From Rikenellaceae bacterium DTU049 (GTDB taxonomy: Bacteria; Bacteroidota; Bacteroidia; Bacteroidales; DTU049): DNA of 60,521 nt. Under the pieces are notes generated by a model. It saw only the letters and a list, made by a program, of their open reading frames with translations. It made no database searches and was not told the DNA's origin. The DNA is taken from contig LFTI01000087.1 of NCBI GenBank assembly GCA_001513285.1, positions 1 to 60,521 on the forward strand. Reading direction: 5' to 3'. The position numbers and the translations under genes were made by a program. Below are positions 32,723 through 41,826 of the stretch, piece after piece (position 1 is the first letter of the stretch; every line of letters starts with the position of its first letter).

Positions 32723-33730
32723 TTAAATGTTATGTATTAAATATGTTAATGATATCAAATTACTGTACCGCTCCCATGCACGCCTATCCGACGCCGCCAA
32801 ATTCAGCAACCTCCCCGTATCTTCTATAATCTTCTCCGCCAAATACTTCCCCTTAACTACAAACCACATTATGTAGTTTGTCAAATACTTTGTTGCAACG
32901 CCTCGAAACTTATAATATATCCAGCCAACAAAATCTGTTATCTTCTTATGAATAGTTGATACACTGTATATACCATCTTTCTTCTTTTTCTTAGAAGATA
33001 TCTCTTTGTGTTTGATGTGCTCAGCATTAACTGTTTTGAAAGCTTTTTTATCGCTGCCGCATACCACTGAATTCTCAGATATCCTATATTTTAGAAAATC
33101 TGATATGTGTTCAGCCTGAACTCGTTTATCTTCTAATTTTTTGAACAAAATATTTCCACTTCTATCTGTAGCAGCTAATACTGCTACATTCGTTGGCTTC
33201 TTTTTCTTTAGCTTTTTTAATTCTTTCTTGTCACGCTTCTTTTTGCCTTTTTCGGAATAATTCATTAGTAACTCTTCTAATTCTACTACTCCAAAGAAAT
33301 TAACATTATCTTCAAAAGATTGCAAAGCACTTAAAATTCTATGTCGCCAAAAGAAGCTCGTTTGCAGACAAATACCTACATTTCTGGCACATTCTCTTAA
33401 AGTCATACCTGCAGACATACATTTGATGTATTCGAGCATTTTATCTCTGTGGTGAATGCCATACATAAAAGTACCGGTTGTAACACGGAATTGCCGTCTA
33501 CAATTTTTACACTTATAATTTTGTACTCCATTTTGTAAGCCATTTTTGATTACGTGGCTGCTATTACAATCTGGGCAAAGTATGCCTGTAGACATGGCTT
33601 TTTGCTCTTGATAATCGACAATGTCTTTGCCTTCATTTTTTATTTTATTATATAAATTGTCGTAATACTTGCGTGCTTCTTCTTTAGTGAGGGCAAAGAC
33701 ATCTATTTCTTCTTCAAATATTTTATCCAT
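32723..33730 (-). CDS. IS1595-like (ISXO2-type) transposase, copy 3, altered catalytic site
   Basis: 335 residues from the ATG (MDKIFEEEIDVF); the 16-residue extension in the track crosses a promoter box. A zinc ribbon 'CPDCNSSHVIKNGLQNGVQNYKCKNCRRQFR', a helix-turn-helix-like 'GMTLRECARNVGICLQTSFFWRHRIL', a DDE-like region with 'FFGVVELEELLMNYSEKG' and 'CGSDKKAF', and the ending 'FRGVATKYLTNYIMWF' and 'LAASDRRAW' are visible. As in copy 1, Glu stands in place of the first catalytic Asp, while the second acid is kept. No inverted ends could be established. It lies just upstream of the broken ABC gene (same strand, 31 bp from its promoter), and its insertion may be linked to that decay. Confidence 0.84.
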   Translation of the reverse strand: MDKIFEEEIDVFALTKEEARKYYDNLYNKIKNEGKDIVDYQEQKAMSTGILCPDCNSSHVIKNGLQNGVQNYKCKNCRRQFRVTTGTFMYGIHHRDKMLEYIKCMSAGMTLRECARNVGICLQTSFFWRHRILSALQSFEDNVNFFGVVELEELLMNYSEKGKKKRDKKELKKLKKKKPTNVAVLAATDRSGNILFKKLEDKRVQAEHISDFLKYRISENSVVCGSDKKAFKTVNAEHIKHKEISSKKKKKDGIYSVSTIHKKITDFVGWIYYKFRGVATKYLTNYIMWFVVKGKYLAEKIIEDTGRLLNLAASDRRAWERYSNLISLTYLIHNI

Positions 33731-33746
33731 AATTATAATATTTTTA

Positions 33747-33754
33747 CAAATATA
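33747..33754 (-). promoter_or_regulatory. Promoter -7 element (TATATTTG) of transposase copy 3
   Basis: The plus strand reads caaatata, giving TATATTTG on the minus strand, 16 nt before the preferred ATG at 33730. Confidence 0.5.
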
Positions 33755-33807
33755 AAAACTTTTTATAACTAAAAACATATTTATTTCAAAACAAAAATTT
33801 TTATCAA

Positions 33808-33842
33808 ATAAGAATAACCTGTTTTTAACAGGTTATTCTTAT
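33808..33842. terminator. Perfect 14-bp hairpin, possible terminator or IS-end structure
   Basis: ATAAGAATAACCTG (33808-33821), loop tttttaa, CAGGTTATTCTTAT (33829-33842). The stem is perfect, but neither strand shows a clean T-run after it. It lies between transposase copy 3 and the lipoprotein gene, which diverge, so a terminator role is uncertain. Confidence 0.5.
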
Positions 33843-33971
33843 ACCTCTTCAAAACTATTCCCTATCTTTTTGCATTAAAAATATGAGAGTGTTATCTAAC
33901 GATAGATAAAAATATATTTTGAAATTATCTAAAAATATTTATTAATTTTATAAATTAAATTTTTGATATTC

Positions 33972-34469
33972 ATGAAAAAAATCTTCTCTCTCCTTTTATT
34001 AGGAATTTTTCTCATCGGATGCAATTTGGATGATAATTCTTCTGCAGATTTAAATGTAATTTCTGATAGAAAGGATATCCCTTTTAAAGAAATAATTTTT
34101 TTAATTAATTTAAAAACTAATGATAGTAATTATGTAGTAGTTAAAGAAATAGATTCTATTAATATTTATGTAAATACTTTTGCCTGGGCTAAGCTCAACT
34201 CTGCATCTATAGACACTACTAAAATCAGCAAATTTATTGTTAATAATAGGTTTGAGTCTAATAATAAAATAAGTTATTTAGTCGTTGCTAAACAAGAACT
34301 CACTCAATCTAATTTTAATACTGCTGGTGATTATGCTCAATATCTTAATTCATTATATGAATTGCAACCAGGGGAGTATGCATGCTTAATTGAATCATTT
34401 CAAAATACCTTGAATGATTCTACAACTGTGAAATATTATTCATACTTTTATAAAAGTTTCAGAGTGTAG
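33972..34469 (+). CDS. Putative lipoprotein of unknown function
   Basis: 165 residues from the ATG at 33972 (MKKIFSLLLLGIFLIGCNLDD); the track start at 33963 is not favoured. The signal peptide ends in a clear lipobox 'FLIGC', followed by Asp/Asn/Ser residues, so it is lipidated and probably sits on the inner or outer membrane. The body is beta-rich ('EIIFLINLKTNDSNYVVVKEIDSINIYVNTFAWAKL', 'GEYACLIESFQNTLNDSTTVKYYSYFYKSFRV'). I do not recognise a family. It is a single-gene unit in a gap between transposase copy 3 and the gamma-carbonic anhydrase gene. Confidence 0.8.
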   Translation: MKKIFSLLLLGIFLIGCNLDDNSSADLNVISDRKDIPFKEIIFLINLKTNDSNYVVVKEIDSINIYVNTFAWAKLNSASIDTTKISKFIVNNRFESNNKISYLVVAKQELTQSNFNTAGDYAQYLNSLYELQPGEYACLIESFQNTLNDSTTVKYYSYFYKSFRV

Positions 34470-34601
34470 TCTAAATATGAGAAGTGTTTTTATTGGTGAA
34501 TTCGGTATAAAATAGATTAATATGAAAAAATTACAATTTATTTTTATAAAATATATAATTTATATTTTTCAATCATGTTACTAATCCTAATCAATTAATA
34601 T

Positions 34602-35123
34602 ATGCCTCTAATAAAAAGTGTAAAAGGTATTTCGCCTAAATGGGGAAATGATTGTTGGATAGCAGATAATGCTACTATTGTAGGAGATGTTATTATCGGT
34701 GAGCAATGTACTATTTGGTTTAACGCTGTTGTGCGTGGTGATGTTCATTATATTCACATTGGTAATAAGGTAAATATCCAAGATCAAGTTGTTATTCATT
34801 GTACTTATCAAACTTCTCCTGTAGAGATAGGTAATAACGTGTCAATAGGTCATAGTGCTATTATTCACGGATGCAAAATTGGAAATAATGTTTTGATAGG
34901 TATGGGAGCAATTATCATGGATGATGTGATTATCGAGGATAACTGTATTATTGCTGCTGGTGCTATTGTTACTAAAAATACTTTTATTCCTTCATACAGT
35001 GTTTTTGCTGGTATTCCTGCTAAAAAAATTAAAAATTTATCTGAAGAACAATTCCAAAAAGAAGTTTTGGATATAGCTAATCACTATCCAATGTACGCTA
35101 GCTGGTATAATGAAATTAAGTAA
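34602..35123 (+). CDS. Gamma-carbonic anhydrase family protein (YrdA-like)
   Basis: 173 residues, a left-handed beta-helix of hexapeptide repeats ('WIADNATIVGDVIIGEQCTIWFNAVVRGDVHYIHIGNKVNIQDQVVIHCTY', 'VEIGNNVSIGHSAIIHGCKIGNNVLIGMGAIIMDDVIIEDNCIIAAGAIV'). The three His of the metal site are visible in 'VVIHCTY' and 'IGHSAIIHGC', with the Arg/Asp/Gln set 'RGD', 'IQDQ' around them. It forms trimers. Family members bind Zn or Fe and may hydrate CO2; YrdA-type proteins often show no measurable activity. The final 'IPAKKIKNLSEEQ' tail is typical. Confidence 0.93.
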   Translation: MPLIKSVKGISPKWGNDCWIADNATIVGDVIIGEQCTIWFNAVVRGDVHYIHIGNKVNIQDQVVIHCTYQTSPVEIGNNVSIGHSAIIHGCKIGNNVLIGMGAIIMDDVIIEDNCIIAAGAIVTKNTFIPSYSVFAGIPAKKIKNLSEEQFQKEVLDIANHYPMYASWYNEIK

Positions 35124-35145
35124 TTGAATATTGGGACTAATTATT

Positions 35146-35871
35146 TTATCTATTTTTCTGGAAAATATATAAATATGTTAACCCAAAAGTTAATTTTTTT
35201 ACTTTCAAAGTTTTGAAGCCTAAACTTTCTATGTAAGAGGCTAAATCTTCACCACAAGGGAATTCATCGGATGTATTTTTTAAATATGCAAAAGAATTTG
35301 GATATTTTAATATAAATTTTGAAAAAGTGCTCATAATGATATTTTGATACATCTTATATAAAATATCAAAAGCTATATCAGGCTGACCAAATTCCAATAT
35401 TGCTAAAATACCTTTTGGCTTCAGCACTCTATATGATGACAAAAGAGCCAAATGAGAGTTTTCGAAATTTCTAATGCCAAAAGAAATAGTTACTGCATCT
35501 ACAGATGAGGTAGATAAAGGAATATTTTCTGCAAAAGAATTGTAAAATTCTATATTAGGTTGTTTTAATCTATTTTTTGCTATATTAATCATTTTATCTG
35601 ATGGATCTAATAGCATCAATTTTTGAGGATGTAATTGCAACAACGATTTAGCTTGAGAGCCAGTGCCACATGCTACATCCAAGATTATTTGAGGCTGAAA
35701 ATGTTTTAATTCACTTGTAAGATATTTTCTCCACAGATGATCTATACCAAATGAAAATATTGAAGTAAATTTATCATAATTTGGTGCTATAGCATCAAAC
35801 ATATCTATAATTTCATTTTTACTTTTACCAATAATATGTTTATTGAGCACCTGAGCGATAGCTTTTGCCAT
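35146..35871 (-). CDS. ubiE: Demethylmenaquinone methyltransferase (UbiE/MenG)
   Basis: 241 residues. 'IIDMFDAIAPNYDKFTSIFSFGIDHLWRKYL' is the UbiE N-terminal signature, 'ILDVACGTGSQAKSL' the SAM-binding motif I, 'MLLDPSDKMINIAKNRL' motif II, and 'VDAVTISFGIRNFENSHLALLSSYRVLKPKGILAILEFGQP' the second UbiE signature. It methylates demethylmenaquinone to menaquinone, the likely respiratory quinone here. It is followed by no other quinone genes. It is transcribed in the same direction as rplT but separated from it by a terminator. Confidence 0.95.
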   Translation of the reverse strand: MAKAIAQVLNKHIIGKSKNEIIDMFDAIAPNYDKFTSIFSFGIDHLWRKYLTSELKHFQPQIILDVACGTGSQAKSLLQLHPQKLMLLDPSDKMINIAKNRLKQPNIEFYNSFAENIPLSTSSVDAVTISFGIRNFENSHLALLSSYRVLKPKGILAILEFGQPDIAFDILYKMYQNIIMSTFSKFILKYPNSFAYLKNTSDEFPCGEDLASYIESLGFKTLKVKKLTFGLTYLYIFQKNR

Positions 35872-35959
35872 AAGTATAAATTTTATATGGCTAAATTAAA
35901 TATTATATATTATTAAAAATACAAAAATTATATATATCATTTTTTTTTAAGTCAACAAA

Positions 35960-35993
35960 AAAAAGTAGCTTACAGTTTTGTAAGCTACTTTTT
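35960..35993 (-). terminator. Rho-independent terminator of thrS-infC-rpmI-rplT operon
   Basis: Perfect 14-bp arms AAAAAGTAGCTTAC (35960-35973) and GTAAGCTACTTTTT (35980-35993) enclose a 6-nt loop. On the minus strand the stem is followed by a T-run (TTTTGTTGAC), 38 nt after the rplT stop. Confidence 0.85.
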
Positions 35994-36031
35994 ACCAACA
36001 TTAAAATCAATAAGTTAAAAATTTAAAAAAA

Positions 36032-36379
36032 TTAATTTTTTAAACTTTCAACTATTTTAGCAAAAATTTCTGGTTCGTTCATTGCTAAATCGGCTAAAGT
36101 TTTTCGATTCAGAGCAATGTTCTTTTTATGAATTAATCCCATAAATTGTGAATAAGGCATACCATTTAATCTGGCTCCAGCATTAATACGCTGAATCCAC
36201 AATTTTCTATAATCACGTTTTTTTAATTTTCTACCAACGTAAGCGTGATTTTGTCCTTTTTCCCATCTATTTTTGGCTACTGTCCAAACATTTTTATTAC
36301 GACCTATATAACCTTTGGTTAAACGTAATATTTTTTTTCTTCTAGCCCTTGATGCTACATGATTAACACTTCTTGACAT
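36032..36379 (-). CDS. rplT: Ribosomal protein L20
   Basis: 115 residues, normal length. Signature '[80 protein letters not shown]' matches L20 throughout. It binds 23S rRNA early in 50S assembly. It is the last gene of the thrS-infC-rpmI-rplT operon, 73 bp after rpmI. Confidence 0.98.
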   Translation of the reverse strand: MSRSVNHVASRARRKKILRLTKGYIGRNKNVWTVAKNRWEKGQNHAYVGRKLKKRDYRKLWIQRINAGARLNGMPYSQFMGLIHKKNIALNRKTLADLAMNEPEIFAKIVESLKN

Positions 36380-36452
36380 AATTTACCTCCTTTTTGTTTC
36401 AGCGGCTAATTTTTATGCTCTTTGGAGCTGATAACAATTTTTTTAAAATTTT

Positions 36453-36647
36453 TTACTTTAATAACATTTGTTTAACATTTTTAGCAGTTTTGCCTTCAAT
36501 AATGGCATAATGCCCAAGATTTCTCTTGCGTTTTTTACTTTTTTTAGTCAAAATATGACTTTTGTATGCATGTTTACGTTTCACTTTACCAGAACCAGTA
36601 ATGACGAAACGCTTTTTTGCACTTGATTTACTCTTCATTTTAGGCAT
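36453..36647 (-). CDS. rpmI: Ribosomal protein L35
   Basis: 64 residues, the standard L35 length: '[45 protein letters not shown]'. It is a highly basic component of the 50S subunit. It sits 13 bp after the infC stop in the conserved infC-rpmI-rplT arrangement. Confidence 0.98.
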   Translation of the reverse strand: MPKMKSKSSAKKRFVITGSGKVKRKHAYKSHILTKKSKKRKRNLGHYAIIEGKTAKNVKQMLLK

Positions 36648-36660
36648 ATCTTATTATTTT

Positions 36661-37194
36661 TTATTTTTTCTTATTAATTTTAGGAGCTAAAATCATAGAC
36701 ATCTCTTTTCCTTGGAGTTTAGGTAATTGCTCTACTTTTGCAATATCAGATAAAGCATCAGCAAATTTTAATAATTGAAACTCTCCTTGTTCTTTATACA
36801 CAATAGTTCTACCTTTATAGATAATTTTTACTCTTACTTTATTTCCTTCTTCTATAAACCTTTGAGCATGTTTCAGTTTAAAATTAAAATCATGTTCATC
36901 AATATTAAAACCTAGTCTAATAACTTTAACGACCATTTGAAAAGTCTTTGCTTTGATTTCTTTTTCTTTTTTTCTACGTTCAAAAAGAAATTTGCTATAG
37001 TCCATTATACGACATACAGGTGGATTAGCTTGCGGTGAAATTTCAACTAAATCTAAATTTTTTTCATTAGCTAGTGCAATAGCTTTATCAATGGGTAAAA
37101 TTAAAGGTTCAAAATCATCTCCTACTACTCTGACCTCACGAGCTGTGATTTCTTCATTAATTCTATAACTAAATTTTTCTTTCTGTGCTCCCAA
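36661..37194 (-). CDS. infC: Translation initiation factor IF-3
   Basis: 177 residues from the TTG. The N-terminal domain has 'YRINEEITAREVRVVGDDFEPLILPIDKAIALANEKNLDLVEISPQANPPVCRIMDYSKFLFERRKKEKE', and the C-terminal domain 'VVKVIRLGFNIDEHDFNFKLKHAQRFIEEGNKVRVKIIYKGR'. There is no in-frame ATG at the expected start. Candidates are TTG at 37194 (LGAQKEKF) and ATA at 37203 (I/M-KNLGAQKEKF), the latter overlapping the last base of the thrS stop. A rare start codon is the basis of IF-3 self-control in E. coli (AUU), so the same logic may apply here. Confidence 0.96.
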   Translation of the reverse strand: MGAQKEKFSYRINEEITAREVRVVGDDFEPLILPIDKAIALANEKNLDLVEISPQANPPVCRIMDYSKFLFERRKKEKEIKAKTFQMVVKVIRLGFNIDEHDFNFKLKHAQRFIEEGNKVRVKIIYKGRTIVYKEQGEFQLLKFADALSDIAKVEQLPKLQGKEMSMILAPKINKKK

Positions 37195-37202
37195 GTTTTT
37201 TA

Positions 37203-39152
37203 TTAAATTTTATTTGTTAAACTTTTATTTAATTCGTCTGAAAATAAATTAATAAATGCCTCAGTATCCATACTACCGAGGTCGCCTTGTCCTTGACGAC
37301 GTACAGACACAGCATTCTCATTTTTCTCCTTTTCGCCCACTATAATCATAAATGGAATACGCTGTAGCTCTGCCTCACGGATTTTTTTGCCTACTTTCTC
37401 GGATCTATCATCCATTTCAGTTCTTATATCTAAATTAGTCAGCAAAGATACAACTTTTTCTCCATATTCAATATATTTTTCACTTATAGGTAAAACTATC
37501 ACTTGTACAGGTGATAACCATAATGGTAATTTACCCGCTGTTTGCTCTAAAAGCAATGATACAAATCTTTCCATTGAACCAAAAATAGCTCTATGTATCA
37601 TCACTGGACGATATTTTTGATTATCAGCTCCTATATATTCTAGATTAAATCTTTCTGGTAAATTATAGTCTACTTGTATAGTTCCTAATTGCCAGCTACG
37701 GCCTATAGCATCTTGCACCATAAAATCTAATTTTGGTCCATAAAAAGCAGCTTCACCTTTAGCAATTATCGTATTAAAACCAGTATTAGAGACACTTTCT
37801 AATATTGCTTCTTCTGCTTTTTCCCAATTTTCTTCGCTGCCAATATATTTTCCTTTATTTTCTGGATCACTCAATGACACTTGTGCAGTGAAATTTTTAA
37901 AATCAAAAGTATTTAAGATTAGCAATACTATTTCCATCACTTTATGGAATTCATCTTTTAGCTGATCATTTGTACAGAAAATATGTGCATCATCTTGAGT
38001 GAAACTACGTACACGTGTGAGACCATGAAGTTCTCCACTTTGTTCATATCTATAAACTGTACCAAATTCTGCTATTCGCAATGGTAAATCTTTATATGAT
38101 CTTGGTTTAAAAGCATAAATCTCACAATGATGAGGACAATTCATTGGTTTGAGCATAAACTCCTCGTCTTCAATAGGAGTAGATATTGGACGAAATGAAT
38201 CTTTGCCATACTTTTCATAATGTCCAGAGGTAATATATAGTTCCTTTTGTCCAATGTGCGGTGTTATAACATGCTGATAACCATATTGCAATTGTACATT
38301 TTTAAGAAATTTTTCTAATTCTTGTCTAACAATTGCACCTTTAGGTAACCACATGGGCAAACCTTGTCCTACTTTAGGACTAAACATAAAAAGTTCTAAT
38401 TCTTTACCCAATTTTCTATGATCTCTTTTGCGAGCTTCTTCTAAAAAATTAAGATAATCATCCAATAATTCTTGTTTAGGAAAGCTAATACCATAGATAC
38501 GTGTCAGCATTTGTCTATGCTCATCACCCCGCCAATAGGCTCCCGCAATATTTAATAGTTTAATAGCTTTTACATATTTAGTGGATGGCAAATGAGGTCC
38601 TCTACATAAATCTACAAAATCACCTAAAGTATATAATGTTAATTGTTGATTTTCTAATTCTTCTATCAATTCTATTTTGTAGGTATTATCAATTTTCTTG
38701 AAATAATCTAGAGCTTCTTGCTTAGTTACTTCTTTTCTAACAAAAGGTATATCTAGTTTAATGATTTCTTTAATCTTGTTTTCTATTTTTTCTAAATCTT
38801 CTTCGGAAACTTTATGATCACCAAAATCAATATCATAGTAAAATCCATGCTCTATGCTAGGTCCTATGCCAAATTTAGCATCTGGGAAAAGAGAACAAAT
38901 AGCTGCAGCCATGATATGAGATGATGAATGCCAAAATATACTTTTACCTTCTGGGTCGTCCCATGTGATAATTTTAATCTGTGCATCGTGCTCTATAGCT
39001 CTATTTAGATCATACATTTGATCATTTACTTTAATAGCTAAAGCTTTATTTAGCAAGCTCTGACTAATAGCCTTAGCTATTTCAAAGCCAGTGATACCAG
39101 CAGGGAATGACTTTTTATTATCATCAGGAAAAGTAATTATTATCTCTCTCAT
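37203..39152 (-). CDS. thrS: Threonyl-tRNA synthetase
   Basis: 649 residues, full length. Domains in order: TGS (1-60), editing/SAD domain ('[17 protein letters not shown]', 'GFYYDIDF', '[38 protein letters not shown]'), class II core ('[62 protein letters not shown]', with the Zn-binding Cys and His), '[21 protein letters not shown]' and the anticodon-binding domain ('[20 protein letters not shown]', '[11 protein letters not shown]'). It charges tRNA-Thr and edits Ser. It is the first gene of the thrS-infC-rpmI-rplT operon, with a TAATTTTG promoter 22 nt upstream. Confidence 0.98.
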   Translation of the reverse strand: MREIIITFPDDNKKSFPAGITGFEIAKAISQSLLNKALAIKVNDQMYDLNRAIEHDAQIKIITWDDPEGKSIFWHSSSHIMAAAICSLFPDAKFGIGPSIEHGFYYDIDFGDHKVSEEDLEKIENKIKEIIKLDIPFVRKEVTKQEALDYFKKIDNTYKIELIEELENQQLTLYTLGDFVDLCRGPHLPSTKYVKAIKLLNIAGAYWRGDEHRQMLTRIYGISFPKQELLDDYLNFLEEARKRDHRKLGKELELFMFSPKVGQGLPMWLPKGAIVRQELEKFLKNVQLQYGYQHVITPHIGQKELYITSGHYEKYGKDSFRPISTPIEDEEFMLKPMNCPHHCEIYAFKPRSYKDLPLRIAEFGTVYRYEQSGELHGLTRVRSFTQDDAHIFCTNDQLKDEFHKVMEIVLLILNTFDFKNFTAQVSLSDPENKGKYIGSEENWEKAEEAILESVSNTGFNTIIAKGEAAFYGPKLDFMVQDAIGRSWQLGTIQVDYNLPERFNLEYIGADNQKYRPVMIHRAIFGSMERFVSLLLEQTAGKLPLWLSPVQVIVLPISEKYIEYGEKVVSLLTNLDIRTEMDDRSEKVGKKIREAELQRIPFMIIVGEKEKNENAVSVRRQGQGDLGSMDTEAFINLFSDELNKSLTNKI

Positions 39153-39174
39153 ATCTTTTTTAAAAAAATATTTG

Positions 39175-39182
39175 CAAAATTA
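39175..39182 (-). promoter_or_regulatory. Promoter -7 element (TAATTTTG) of thrS operon
   Basis: The plus strand reads caaaatta, giving TAATTTTG on the minus strand, 22 nt before the thrS ATG. Confidence 0.65.
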
Positions 39183-39328
39183 ATGTAAAATTTTTAAATG
39201 AAAAGTAAACTTATTCTAACAAAATTGTATTATAACTAAACATAAACTAGAAATTTTGTATAAATCAGTTCACAAATTGATTAGTAGATATTATTTAAGA
39301 ATGATAATTCATCTTAAATAAATTTTTA

Positions 39329-40300
39329 TTATGTCAAACCAGGGACAGGTATTTGTAATTTTTTACTAATAGCAATGAGCATTTCTTTAGTCATACGAGC
39401 TAAATCATAGTCTGGTTGCCAACCCCATTCTTCTCTAGCACAACTATCATCTATAGATTGTGGCCAACTATCAGCTATAGCTTGTCTGAAATCTGGATTA
39501 TATTCAATTTTAAAATCTGGAATATATTTTCTAATCTCAGCAGCTAATTCCTCTGGAGTGAAACTCATAGCAGTAACATTAAAATCTGAATGATGTTTTA
39601 GTTTAGTAACATCAGCTTCCATGAGCATAATAGTAGCTTTTATACAATCAGGCATAAACATCATAGGCAATCTAGTATCTGATTTTAAAAAGCAATTGTA
39701 ATATTTATTTTTCACTGCTTCATAAAATATCTCAACAGCATAGTCAGTAGTGCCACCACCAGGTAAAGTTACACTACTAATGATACCAGGATATCTCATA
39801 CCACGTATATCCACACCAAATTTATTGAAATAATAATTTCCTAAAAGTTCTCCCGATACTTTAGTAATACCATACATAGTAGTTGGTTGCAAAATAGTAT
39901 CCTGTGGAGTATTTACTCTCGGAGTTGTAGGACCAAAAACTGCTATAGAGCTAGGAACAAAAACTTTTTCCAATTTCAATTCTCTTGCTACTTCTAGAGT
40001 ATTTATTAATCCATTAATATTGGTATCCCATGCTTTCAATGGATCTTGCTCACCTTTAGCAGATAAAATAGCAGCTAAATTAATAATAGTGCTTATATTG
40101 TATTCTCTACAAATTTCTTTAAATTTATCAGTATTTCTGACATCTAATTGTACATATGGACCAGCTTTAGCTAAATCATCTGGTAATGGAGTACGGTTAT
40201 AAGCTAAAACTACGTTTTCGTTTCCATATTTTTCTCTCAATGCTGGTGTAAGTTCAGAACCTATCTGACCAGCAGCACCTATTACTAATATTTTTTTCAT
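39329..40300 (-). CDS. tdh: SDR-type L-threonine 3-dehydrogenase
   Basis: 323 residues of the extended SDR (epimerase-like) fold. It has NAD-binding 'KILVIGAAGQIGSELTPAL', the catalytic Ser/Tyr/Lys set in 'VPSSIAVFG' and 'TMYGITKVSGELLG', then 'MRYPGIISSVTLPGGGTTDYAVEIFYEAVKNKYYNCFLKSDTRLPMMFMPDCIKATIMLM' and 'NVTAMSFTPEELAAEIRKYIPDFKIEYNPDFRQAIADSWPQSIDD', which match eukaryote-type TDH closely. It oxidises threonine to 2-amino-3-ketobutyrate, which a KBL partner (not in the window) would cleave to glycine. A single-gene unit with its own promoter. Confidence 0.9.
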   Translation of the reverse strand: MKKILVIGAAGQIGSELTPALREKYGNENVVLAYNRTPLPDDLAKAGPYVQLDVRNTDKFKEICREYNISTIINLAAILSAKGEQDPLKAWDTNINGLINTLEVARELKLEKVFVPSSIAVFGPTTPRVNTPQDTILQPTTMYGITKVSGELLGNYYFNKFGVDIRGMRYPGIISSVTLPGGGTTDYAVEIFYEAVKNKYYNCFLKSDTRLPMMFMPDCIKATIMLMEADVTKLKHHSDFNVTAMSFTPEELAAEIRKYIPDFKIEYNPDFRQAIADSWPQSIDDSCAREEWGWQPDYDLARMTKEMLIAISKKLQIPVPGLT

Positions 40301-40316
40301 GGTTTTATTTTTTTTG

Positions 40317-40324
40317 CAAACTTA
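40317..40324 (-). promoter_or_regulatory. Promoter -7 element (TAAGTTTG) of threonine dehydrogenase gene
   Basis: The plus strand reads caaactta, giving TAAGTTTG on the minus strand, 16 nt before the ATG at 40300. Confidence 0.6.
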
Positions 40325-40433
40325 CATTAAAAATTTAAATATATAATAATTGAAATATGAGTTGTATTAATAAAAAGTTGATAAGGAGACGGGGAGAGGG
40401 GGTGACTGGGTGAAGAGGTGACTGGGAGAATAA

Positions 40434-40468
40434 GTGATTAGTGATAAGTGATAAGTGATAGGTGATAG
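40434..40468. repeat. 7-bp tandem repeat (GTGATAA) array
   Basis: GTGATTA GTGATAA GTGATAA GTGATAG followed by a partial GTGATAG unit, preceded by an imperfect GGTGACTGGG array. This microsatellite lies between the divergent tdh and HD-protein genes. Confidence 0.9.
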
Positions 40469-40510
40469 AGTTGATAAGTTGATTAATTTAAAAGTTTAAG
40501 CAAAATGTTT

Positions 40511-40560
40511 AAACTACATTAAACTACATTAAACTACATTAAACTACAATAAACTAAATT
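40511..40560. repeat. 10-bp tandem repeat (AAACTACATT) array, five units
   Basis: Three exact units AAACTACATT, then AAACTACAAT and AAACTAAATT. The array ends 5 bp before the -7 element of the HD-protein gene, where the -33 region would be. Confidence 0.95.
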
Positions 40561-40564
40561 ATTA

Positions 40565-40572
40565 TATTTTTG
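40565..40572 (+). promoter_or_regulatory. Promoter -7 element (TATTTTTG) of HD-domain gene
   Basis: TATTTTTG lies 21 nt before the ATG at 40594, directly behind the 10-bp tandem array. Confidence 0.55.
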
Positions 40573-40593
40573 TATTATTAAATAAATATTTTT

Positions 40594-41817
40594 ATGAGAT
40601 TAAATAAAGTAATCAATGATCCGATATATGAATTCATACCTATCCCTGATGAGATAATTCTCTCACTAATAGACCATGAATATTTTCAGAGATTAACAAG
40701 AATAAAACAATTAGGTTTTTCATATTTAGTTTTTCCCGGTGCACATCATACTAGATTTGCTCATAGCTTAGGAGCTATGTATTTAATGCAAAGAGCACTA
40801 AATCAATTAAATGACCAAGGCGTATATATAGATGATAAAACATATTTATCTAGTCTAATAGCAATACTAATGCACGATATAGGGCATGGTCCATTTTCAC
40901 ATACACTAGAAGCCTTGCTTGCCGATAATATCACACATGAATTTATCACCGATTTTGCAATGAAAAAATTAGAAAAATCTTATGGAGAACCTATGACTAT
41001 AGCCAGACAAATTTTTAATAATTCTTATCCAATAAAATTTTATCATCAGCTGGTATCTAGCCAATTAGACATGGATAGATTAGACTATCTCACACGCGAT
41101 AGCTTCTATACCGGTGTGAGTGAGGGTATAATAAATACTCAACGTATTATATATATGCTCACTCTAACAGCTGATGGAGATTTAGGAATATTAGCCAAAG
41201 GAATTTATTCTATAGAAAAATTTATCATTGCTCGCAAAATAATGTATTGGCAAGTATATTTTCATAAAACTACAATGGCTGCAGACGAAATGCTATCTCA
41301 AGTGATTAAAAGAGCTAAATATCTCACTCATAATGGAACAAAGGTATCTGCTACTGAACCATTAGAATATTTTCTCAAATATCACAATAAAAAATTTACT
41401 GAAGATGATTTAGATGTTTTCATGCAAATAGATGACTATGATGTAATGACAGCACTGAAAATATGGAGTAATCATGATGATAATATCCTAAGGCTATTAT
41501 CTCGCAAACTATTGAATAGAAACCTTTTCAGATGTATTATACAAAATAATGATCCTCTAAATGATGAAAAAAGAATTAATGAATTAAAACAAAAAATTTT
41601 AAATAAATATAAAATTGACAAAAATGATTTACATTATTTGATAAGTATTAAATCAATAGAAAATCAAGCATATACACCTCATAGAGATCAAATAAATTTA
41701 GTTTATAATAATGGAGAAGTTAAAGATATCTCTATGGCTTCAGATCAGCTACATATGGAATTGTTACCCAATGATACGATGAAATATTTTTTATTTTATC
41801 CAAAAGAAATAGAATAA
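40594..41817 (+). CDS. HD-domain phosphohydrolase (dGTPase-like)
   Basis: 407 residues. The HD core is at about 45-190: 'RLTRIKQLGFSYLVFPGAHHTRFAHSLGAMYLM' supplies the first His, 'SLIAILMHDIGHGPFSHTLEALL' the HD pair, and 'VSSQLDMDRLDYLTRDSFYTGVSEG' the last Asp. This is the arrangement of the YdhJ/SAMHD1-like HD superfamily. The C-terminal ~200 residues are helical and belong to the same family. Substrates in relatives are (d)NTPs or modified nucleotides; the sequence does not decide. It converges on the TetR gene with 9 bp between stops. Confidence 0.88.
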   Translation: MRLNKVINDPIYEFIPIPDEIILSLIDHEYFQRLTRIKQLGFSYLVFPGAHHTRFAHSLGAMYLMQRALNQLNDQGVYIDDKTYLSSLIAILMHDIGHGPFSHTLEALLADNITHEFITDFAMKKLEKSYGEPMTIARQIFNNSYPIKFYHQLVSSQLDMDRLDYLTRDSFYTGVSEGIINTQRIIYMLTLTADGDLGILAKGIYSIEKFIIARKIMYWQVYFHKTTMAADEMLSQVIKRAKYLTHNGTKVSATEPLEYFLKYHNKKFTEDDLDVFMQIDDYDVMTALKIWSNHDDNILRLLSRKLLNRNLFRCIIQNNDPLNDEKRINELKQKILNKYKIDKNDLHYLISIKSIENQAYTPHRDQINLVYNNGEVKDISMASDQLHMELLPNDTMKYFLFYPKEIE

Positions 41818-41826
41818 TGAAAAAAT

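Noticed and set aside
40434-40560. Possible CRISPR array
   Set aside because: Units are 7 and 10 bp with no spacers; they are simple tandem repeats and no cas genes are in the window.
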